Assembly: GCF_001428605.1 (NCBI RefSeq) | Contig: NZ_LMID01000011.1 | Coordinates: forward strand, 696,704-760,703 | Direction of reading: 5' to 3' | Length of the DNA: 64,000 bases | Source of the DNA: Sphingomonas sp. Root720 | GTDB taxonomy: Bacteria; Pseudomonadota; Alphaproteobacteria; Sphingomonadales; Sphingomonadaceae | Shown here: positions 58,843 to 64,000 of the stretch, one piece after another | How positions within the stretch are numbered: position 1 is the first letter of the stretch | How the letters are laid out: every line of letters starts with the position of its first letter | Position numbers and translations under genes: made by a program | Notes under the pieces: generated by a model | Database searches by the model: none | What the model saw: the letters and a program-made list of their open reading frames with translations, nothing else | Told to the model about the DNA's origin: nothing

Positions 58843-59776
58843 TCCCCGACGGCGGCTGTGGCCCGACCCCGCGATCGAGCGGGATTTCACCGGCTATGGG
58901 GAACGCCTGCCCGATCCCGAATGGCCGGGCGAAGCCTTCATCGCGGTGAACTTCAACCTCAATGTCGAGGGCGGGGGTGAGCTCTGCCCGCTATGGGGCG
59001 ACGCCACGTCGGAGGGCGTCATGAACGACGTCGGCATGCCGGCCATGCCCGGTTTGCGCGTGCCCTACACCGAAAGCACCTTCGAATATGGCAGCCGGCG
59101 TGGCGCCTGGCGCCTGCTCGACATCTTCGACGAATATCGGGTGCCGATGAGCGTTCTCGCCGTGGCCCAGGCGTTCGAGCGCAACCCGGCGCTCGCCCGG
59201 GCCTGTGCGGCGCGGGGGCATGAGATCACCAGCCATGGCTATCGCTGGATCGACTACACCGCCGTGGGGCCGGACATCGAACGGGAGCATATCGCCCAGG
59301 CTGCGAAGAGCCTCGAGCAGAGCTCCGGACAGCGGCCGCTGGGCTGGCTGACCGGGCGACCGAGCATCAATACGCGGCGTCTCTCGCTCGATGTCGGCGG
59401 GTTCCTCTACGATCGCGACTGTCTGAACGACGAACTGCCTTATTGGGTGGGCGTCGGCGATCATACGCATCTGATCGTTCCCTATTCGCTCGAAACGAAC
59501 GACAACGGCTTCGATTGCGCGCGTGGGTTCAACAAGGCCGACGACTTCTTCATCTACATGCGCGATGCGTTCGACGCGCTCTATCGCGAAGGCCAGCGCG
59601 GCTCGCCGCGGATCCTATCGATCGCGCTGCACGATCGGCTGATCGGGCGCCCCGGCCGCAGCGAGGGCCTGCGTCGCCTGCTCGACCATATGCGGGGTTT
59701 CGAACGGGTCTGGTTTTGCCGGGGCGTGGACATCGCCCGGCATTGGCGCGACAATTTTCCGGCTGCGCGGGGGTGA
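58835..59776 (+). CDS. PuuE-like allantoinase homologue (polysaccharide deacetylase fold)
   Basis: 313 residues. It carries NodB-fold segments of the metal-independent allantoinase PuuE: NFNLNVEGGGE, HEITSHGYRWIDY, GWLTGRPSINTRRL, YDRDCLNDELPYWV and VPYSLETND. PuuE opens the hydantoin ring of allantoin, so this enzyme probably hydrolyses a cyclic ureide or imide. It overlaps DUF917-1 by 8 nt and lies between two HyuA/DUF917 pairs, strengthening the idea of a hydantoin-like substrate. Assignment to allantoin itself is not supported. Confidence 0.85.
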   Translation: MVDPRRRLWPDPAIERDFTGYGERLPDPEWPGEAFIAVNFNLNVEGGGELCPLWGDATSEGVMNDVGMPAMPGLRVPYTESTFEYGSRRGAWRLLDIFDEYRVPMSVLAVAQAFERNPALARACAARGHEITSHGYRWIDYTAVGPDIEREHIAQAAKSLEQSSGQRPLGWLTGRPSINTRRLSLDVGGFLYDRDCLNDELPYWVGVGDHTHLIVPYSLETNDNGFDCARGFNKADDFFIYMRDAFDALYREGQRGSPRILSIALHDRLIGRPGRSEGLRRLLDHMRGFERVWFCRGVDIARHWRDNFPAARG

Positions 59777-59845
59777 TTGGGGCAGCCCCACCCCTTTGCC
59801 ACCACTTCCTACCTATTGCCGTTGTTCAAGCCCGTGAAGGCTTCC

Positions 59846-59863
59846 CCCATGCTGAGGCATGGG
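59846..59863 (+). promoter_or_regulatory. Hairpin overlapping the amidohydrolase ribosome-binding site
   Basis: CCCATGC (59846-59852), loop TGAG, GCATGGG (59857-59863) is a perfect 7-bp stem. The right arm ends in the GGGAG used as Shine-Dalgarno for ATG 59874, so folding would hide it. It could be a translational control element. Confidence 0.45.
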
Positions 59864-59873
59864 AGATCCGCGA

Positions 59874-61121
59874 ATGACCGACAAGATACTGCTCAAGGGC
59901 GCAAAGATTTTCGATGGCGTTGCCGACGAGGTCCGTCAGCAGGACGTGCTGGTCGTCGGCCAGCGGATCGCCGAGGTCGGCGCGATCGAGGCGGGCGATA
60001 CCGCGATCCGGACGATCGACGTCTCGGGCATGCTGGTGATGCCGGGACTGATCGACGCGCACGTCCATATCTGCGGAGCGGAACTGCCGATCATCAACGC
60101 GACCAGCAGTCACTGGAGCTATCTGTCGGCTTTTGCCTTCCGGCTCATGGAGCGCCGGCTGATGGCCGGTTTCACCACGTTGCGAGACATGGGTGGTGCC
60201 AATGCCGGCATCGGACGGGCGCTGCGCGAAGGCCTGGTGACGGGACCCCGGCTTTTCTATTCGGGCAAGCTGCTGTCCCAGACCGGGGGGCATGGCGACG
60301 CTCGGCCGCGCGACTATGACATGGCATCGGTGCTCGGAAATTGCTGTTCGGGCAGCGACAAATTCGCATGGGTGGCCGATGGCGTCTCGCAGGTCCGCCG
60401 CGCGGTGCGCGAGGAACTGCGGCTCGGCGCAAGCCAGATCAAGATCATGGCGTCCGGCGGCATATTGTCGCCCGCCGATCCCTTGCACAGCCTGCAATTC
60501 TCCGAGTCCGAAATCCGCGCCGCGGTCGAGGAGGCGACGAACCACGGCACCTATGTGAGCGCGCATTGCCATCCCGCCGGCGCGATACGCCGTTGCGCCG
60601 AATATGGCGTGCGGGTGATCGAGCATGCCACGATGATGGACGAGGTCGCCGCCGAGGCGATGATCGCAAACGATTGCTACGCCGTCCCGACCCTGTCGCT
60701 CCTTGGTATCCTGAAGAAGGAGGGCAGGGACATGGGGCTCGATGCGGCGAATATGGAGAAGCTCGACATCGTCCTTGCCCATGCGCAGGACAGTCTCAAG
60801 CTGCTGCGCAAATCGGGCATCCCGATGGGGTTCGGTACCGATCTGTTCGGCAAGGCCCATGACCGCGAGGGCAGCGAGTTCACGCAGCGGCGCAAGGTCG
60901 ACGCGCCGATCGACATCCTCCGATCGGCCACATCGATCAACGCGGAGATCCTGCAGCGGGGCGGCGAGCTGGGCCGGGTCGCTCCGGGCGCCCTGGCGGA
61001 CCTGATCGCGGTGAAGGGCGACCCGCTTTCGGACATCGCCGTCCTCGAAGATCCCGACAATGTCGCGATGGTGATGATGGACGGGGCCTTGCGCAAGGAC
61101 GAGCTGCGGCGGGCGGCATGA
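59874..61121 (+). CDS. Amidohydrolase family protein (imidazolonepropionase-like)
   Basis: 415 residues from ATG 59874, after GGGAGA. Features of the metal-dependent amidohydrolase superfamily: MPGLIDAHVHI (HxH), QIKIMASGG with the carboxylated-lysine site, SAHCHPAGA, VIEHATMMD, and GFGTDLFG with the final Asp. A C-terminal GRVAPGALADLIAVKGDPL is the usual beta-sandwich closure. It fits the PF01979 group close to Xaa-Pro dipeptidase and imidazolonepropionase-like enzymes. It lies between PuuE-like and HyuA-like 2 and probably hydrolyses the linear or cyclic amide product. Confidence 0.87.
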   Translation: MTDKILLKGAKIFDGVADEVRQQDVLVVGQRIAEVGAIEAGDTAIRTIDVSGMLVMPGLIDAHVHICGAELPIINATSSHWSYLSAFAFRLMERRLMAGFTTLRDMGGANAGIGRALREGLVTGPRLFYSGKLLSQTGGHGDARPRDYDMASVLGNCCSGSDKFAWVADGVSQVRRAVREELRLGASQIKIMASGGILSPADPLHSLQFSESEIRAAVEEATNHGTYVSAHCHPAGAIRRCAEYGVRVIEHATMMDEVAAEAMIANDCYAVPTLSLLGILKKEGRDMGLDAANMEKLDIVLAHAQDSLKLLRKSGIPMGFGTDLFGKAHDREGSEFTQRRKVDAPIDILRSATSINAEILQRGGELGRVAPGALADLIAVKGDPLSDIAVLEDPDNVAMVMMDGALRKDELRRAA

Positions 61122-61276
61122 CCGGCCGGATCGCTGGATCGCCGGAGCGCTGGCGCGGTGTCGTTGGCCACTCGTCCGGCTTTCCATCCCACTCTCGCGC
61201 GCGGTTGAGGCCGCGTCGGAGCGCCCGCTAGAAATCGACTGCGGAAATTAGAGGCTCCGAACGGAGAATGATTTAG

Positions 61277-62833
61277 ATGAGAATCGGAATTGACGTCGGG
61301 GGAACGAATACCGACGCCGTATTGATGGATGGAAGCAAAGTAGTTTCCGCCTGCAAGTCGCCGACGTCGTCGGACGTGCGCGGCGGCATCATCCGGTCCT
61401 TGCGGACATTGCTAGACACTTCGAAGGTCGAGCGTTCGGCGATCGACTATGCCGTCATCGGGACCACGCATTTCACCAATGCGTTCGTCCAGGCACGCGA
61501 TCTGAACCCGGTCGCGACGATCCGCCTGGGAGCGCCGGCAACGATGGCGCTGCCGCCCTTCTCGGGCTGGCCGGCGGCCATGCGCTCGGCCATCGAAGGC
61601 GTGACGGCGATCATCGGCGGCGGCAACCAGTTCGACGGCCGCGAAATCACGCCGCTGGACGAGAAGGCGCTCGTCGGCATCGCGCGCGAGATCAAGGCGA
61701 AGGGCCTGACGGCCGCGGCGATATGCTCGGTCTACTCGCCGACCAACGCCGCCTTCGAGCTCCGCGCCGCGGAGATATTGCAGAACGAGCTTCCCGAACT
61801 GGGAATCTCGCTGTCGCATCGTATCGGCCGTATCGGCCTGCTCGAGCGCGAGGCGGCGACGATCATGAATGCCTCGCTGCTGACTCTCGCCGATCATGTC
61901 GTCGATTCGTTCAAGCAGGCGTTCGTCGAGATGGATCTCGACGTGCCCTTCTACGTCAGCCAGAACGACGGCACGATCCTGAGCGCGGCGGCGGTGTCGA
62001 AGACGCCCGTGCTCACCTTCGCATCGGGGCCGACCAATTCGATGCGGGGTGCCGCGCTGCTGAGCGGGCTTTCGGATGCGATCGTGATCGACATCGGCGG
62101 CACGACATCGGACATCGGCGTGATTCATTCCGGCTATCCGCGGGAATCGAATATTCCGGTCGACATCGGCGGGGTGCGGACCAATTTCCGCATGCCCGAC
62201 ATGATGTCGATCGGCCTTGGTGGCGGAAGCCTCGTGTCGGTCGAGGGCGACATGGTTTCGGTCGGGCCGCGCTCGGTCGGCTACCGCCTGATCGAGGATG
62301 GACTGGTGTTCGGCGGCGCGACGCTGACGGCGACCGATATCGCGGTCGCGTCGGGCCTCGCCGATGTCGGCGACGTCTCGCTGGTTCGCCATCTCGACAA
62401 GACGATGCTGCAACGCGCCCGCAATGCGATCCGGCGCCTGTTGGAAGACGGGATCGACCGGATGAAGTCTTCCTCGCACGAGGTGCCGGTGGTGCTCGTC
62501 GGCGGCGGTGCGATCCTCGTGGAGGGCGACCTCCACGGGGCGGCCGACATCGTCAGGCTCGACCATGGCGGGGTCGCCAATGCGGTCGGCGCCGCGCTCG
62601 CCCAGGTGGGCGGCGAGGTCGACCAGATCTATGTCTACAGCCAGGTCGGGCGCGACAACGCCTTGCAGGGCGCGCGGGAACTGGCGCGGTCCAGGGCCAT
62701 CGAGGCGGGCGCCGACGAGCGCACATTGGAGATCGTCGAAGTGGACGAAGTGCCTATCGATTATGTGCCGGGCCAGGCGGTCCGCGTCCGCGTCAAGGCG
62801 GCGGGCGACCTGGTGGCGGGAGGGGTTCAGTGA
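61277..62833 (+). CDS. Hydantoinase/oxoprolinase family protein (HyuA-like) 2
   Basis: 518 residues from ATG 61277. It repeats the landmarks of HyuA-like 1: MRIGIDVGGTNTDAVLMDG, IGTTHFTNAFVQAR, LEREAATIMNASL, SQNDGT, IDIGGTTSDIGV, LGGGS. Overall identity to copy 1 is high but far from complete, so the duplication is old. It overlaps DUF917-2 by 4 nt (GTGA). Together they form the second HyuA/DUF917 unit. The 155-base gap upstream has no gene or clear promoter. Confidence 0.88.
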   Translation: MRIGIDVGGTNTDAVLMDGSKVVSACKSPTSSDVRGGIIRSLRTLLDTSKVERSAIDYAVIGTTHFTNAFVQARDLNPVATIRLGAPATMALPPFSGWPAAMRSAIEGVTAIIGGGNQFDGREITPLDEKALVGIAREIKAKGLTAAAICSVYSPTNAAFELRAAEILQNELPELGISLSHRIGRIGLLEREAATIMNASLLTLADHVVDSFKQAFVEMDLDVPFYVSQNDGTILSAAAVSKTPVLTFASGPTNSMRGAALLSGLSDAIVIDIGGTTSDIGVIHSGYPRESNIPVDIGGVRTNFRMPDMMSIGLGGGSLVSVEGDMVSVGPRSVGYRLIEDGLVFGGATLTATDIAVASGLADVGDVSLVRHLDKTMLQRARNAIRRLLEDGIDRMKSSSHEVPVVLVGGGAILVEGDLHGAADIVRLDHGGVANAVGAALAQVGGEVDQIYVYSQVGRDNALQGARELARSRAIEAGADERTLEIVEVDEVPIDYVPGQAVRVRVKAAGDLVAGGVQ

Positions 62834-63981
62834 AGACGCTGCGACGGGAAGATATCGAGGATTTCGCTCTTGGCGGAGGTCTGTTCGGCTGCGGCGGGGG
62901 CGGGGATACCTACCTTGGCAAGCTGATGCTCGAAATCGAAATGGAGCGCTGCGGCGAGATCCCGCTGCTGTCCGTCGACGAGGTGCCCGACGATGCGATG
63001 GTGGTGCTGACCGCCGTCGTGGGGGCACCGAGCGTCTTTCTCGAAAAGGTGCCCAATGGCGGTGAGGATCGCCGCGTCATCGAGCAGGTCGAGAAGGAGT
63101 GCGGCAAGCCCGTCTTCGGGATCCTGATCGGCGAAGTGGGCGGGCTCAATTCGATCCTGCCGGCGGTCACCGCGGCGAGGCTCGGCCTGCCGCTGATCGA
63201 TGCCGATCCGACGGGGCGTTGCGTCCCTTCGGTGCATGCGACGGCGTTCAACATCAACCATCTCGACATCTCGCCGATCGTCATCGCCGACGAGTTCATG
63301 AACACCGTGGTGATCCGCACCGACGATCATCTGAAGGGCGAACGCCTGACCCGTTCGATGATCGTCGAGATGGGCGGGAGCGCGATCTTCGCCTTCTGTC
63401 CTATCAGTGGAGCGCAGTTGCGCAAGATCGCGCTGCCCGGCGCGGTGACGCATCCGATCGCGGTCGGACGGGCCATCCGCGAGGCGCGCGCATCGGGCAA
63501 GAGTCCGTTCGAAGCGGTGGCCAGGCTGCTCACCGATACCCCGCTCTACGGCTGGGCCGATACGCTGATCGAGGGCAAGATCGTCGACGTGCACCGACGC
63601 AGCGATACGGGGTTCACCATCGGCCGCACGGTGATCCGGTCGCTTGGGGGCGGGCAGGACGAGCTCGAGCTCGAGTTCAAGAACGAGCATCTGGTCGCGC
63701 GGATCAACGGCGAGGTTCGCGGCACCGTGCCCGATCTCATCACCGTTCTGGACAGCGAGACCGGCGAGCATATCGGCACCGACCGCCTGCGCTACGGGCA
63801 GCGCGTGACGGTGATGGTGGCCCGCGCGCCGGCGATGTGGCGGACCGAACGGGGCCTTTCGCTTCTCGGACCGCGAGCATATGATATCGATTGCGATTAT
63901 GTGCCCGTAGAGATGCTCAATGATCGATCGTCGAAGACCATCCGATCAGAAGAAGACCAGAGCGCCGAGTGCGAAGCATGA
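62830..63981 (+). CDS. DUF917 family protein (S-methyl thiohydantoin desulfurase-like) 2
   Basis: 383 residues from GTG 62830, overlapping the HyuA-like stop as GTGA; the frame open to 61723 upstream is shadow. It has GCGGGGDTYLG, VDEVPDDAMVV, GEVGGLNSILP, IDADPTGRCVPS and GKIVDVHRR, paralogous to DUF917-1. A hydrophilic C-terminal tail (RSEEDQSAE) is extra. Another gene probably begins at 63978 with an ATGA overlap, running out of the window. Confidence 0.88.
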   Translation: MKTLRREDIEDFALGGGLFGCGGGGDTYLGKLMLEIEMERCGEIPLLSVDEVPDDAMVVLTAVVGAPSVFLEKVPNGGEDRRVIEQVEKECGKPVFGILIGEVGGLNSILPAVTAARLGLPLIDADPTGRCVPSVHATAFNINHLDISPIVIADEFMNTVVIRTDDHLKGERLTRSMIVEMGGSAIFAFCPISGAQLRKIALPGAVTHPIAVGRAIREARASGKSPFEAVARLLTDTPLYGWADTLIEGKIVDVHRRSDTGFTIGRTVIRSLGGGQDELELEFKNEHLVARINGEVRGTVPDLITVLDSETGEHIGTDRLRYGQRVTVMVARAPAMWRTERGLSLLGPRAYDIDCDYVPVEMLNDRSSKTIRSEEDQSAECEA

Positions 63982-64000
63982 CGGCTGGTCCGACGAGCTG
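63978..64000 (+). CDS. Possible start of a further gene (truncated by window end)
   Basis: ATG at 63978 overlaps the DUF917-2 stop (ATGA), as seen for other genes of this operon, and the frame stays open to the end of the window with only seven codons. Too short to assign. It is listed because the coupling pattern suggests the operon goes on. Confidence 0.35.

Overview
The window is a GC-rich stretch of a bacterial chromosome or megaplasmid that reads as a sphingomonad (Alphaproteobacteria, Sphingomonadaceae). The reasons are four large TonB-dependent outer-membrane receptors inside catabolic operons, a dense mix of Rieske oxygenase, P450, SDR, FAH, beta-keto acid cleavage and acyl-CoA ligase genes, short LysR regulators beginning DWNDLR, and a DUF3489-DUF2924-recombinase module. 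The lineage call is inference. I saw no rRNA, tRNA or CRISPR array. Almost everything is peripheral catabolism of organic compounds plus uptake and regulation.

Layout. (1) 1-2900: the end of an operon with aldehyde dehydrogenase (cut by the window edge), HpcH/HpaI aldolase, FAD-linked glycolate/lactate-type oxidase and an FMN hydroxy-acid dehydrogenase that is cut off. It ends at a rearrangement junction with a truncated flavodoxin-like gene. (2) 3450-4922: a Phd/VapC toxin-antitoxin pair and degraded DNA, including a fragment that may derive from a PIWI/Argonaute-like protein. (3) 4906-13739: a Rieske oxygenase, acyl-CoA synthetase, NmrA and metallo-hydrolase operon, divergent from a TonB receptor, FAH hydrolase and TetR regulator. 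(4) 13866-14998: a decayed DUF3489-DUF2924-serine recombinase module. (5) 15207-39246: a 24-kb catabolic block with two LysR regulators, two P450s, three SDR/ALDH-type oxidoreductases, a PQQ-heme alcohol dehydrogenase, amidohydrolase, cyclase, FAH, bicupin, BKACE, alpha/beta hydrolase, MFS transporter, flavin reductase and two paralogous TonB receptors. (6) 39420-40219: a second, same-orientation decayed DUF3489-DUF2924 module joined to a transposase remnant. (7) 40440-52334: a cluster built around two linalool dehydratase/isomerase-like proteins, with a SCO-like protein, TetR regulator, zinc alcohol dehydrogenase, acyl-CoA ligase, aldehyde dehydrogenase and a TonB receptor. (8) 52410-55550: GlcG/HbpS-like protein, metallo-hydrolase, GST and an SDR lacking its catalytic tyrosine. 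(9) 55779-64000: a cupin and two HyuA-like/DUF917 pairs enclosing a PuuE-like allantoinase homologue and an amidohydrolase.

Two systems stand out. The first is region 7: the gene set (LDI-like isomerase, alcohol dehydrogenase, aldehyde dehydrogenase, acyl-CoA ligase) has the same enzyme classes, in metabolic order, as the linalool-geraniol-geranial-geranate route of Castellaniella defragrans. It has two LDI-like proteins, one without an obvious signal peptide and one with a twin-arginine leader. The substrate is unknown, but a terpenoid or other tertiary/allylic alcohol is the natural guess. The second is region 5: a 17-bp palindrome (roughly TGCRAA-N5-TTSGCA, the T-N11-A form used by LysR regulators) occurs before both P450s, both TonB receptors and the BKACE/hydrolase divergent promoter. 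I found it only inside the block bounded by the two DUF3489-DUF2924 copies, so that block looks like one regulon and possibly one transferable unit.

Region 9 reads as a cyclic amide or hydantoin-type degradation locus with a duplicated HyuA/DUF917 unit. All functional names come from motif reading without database searches.
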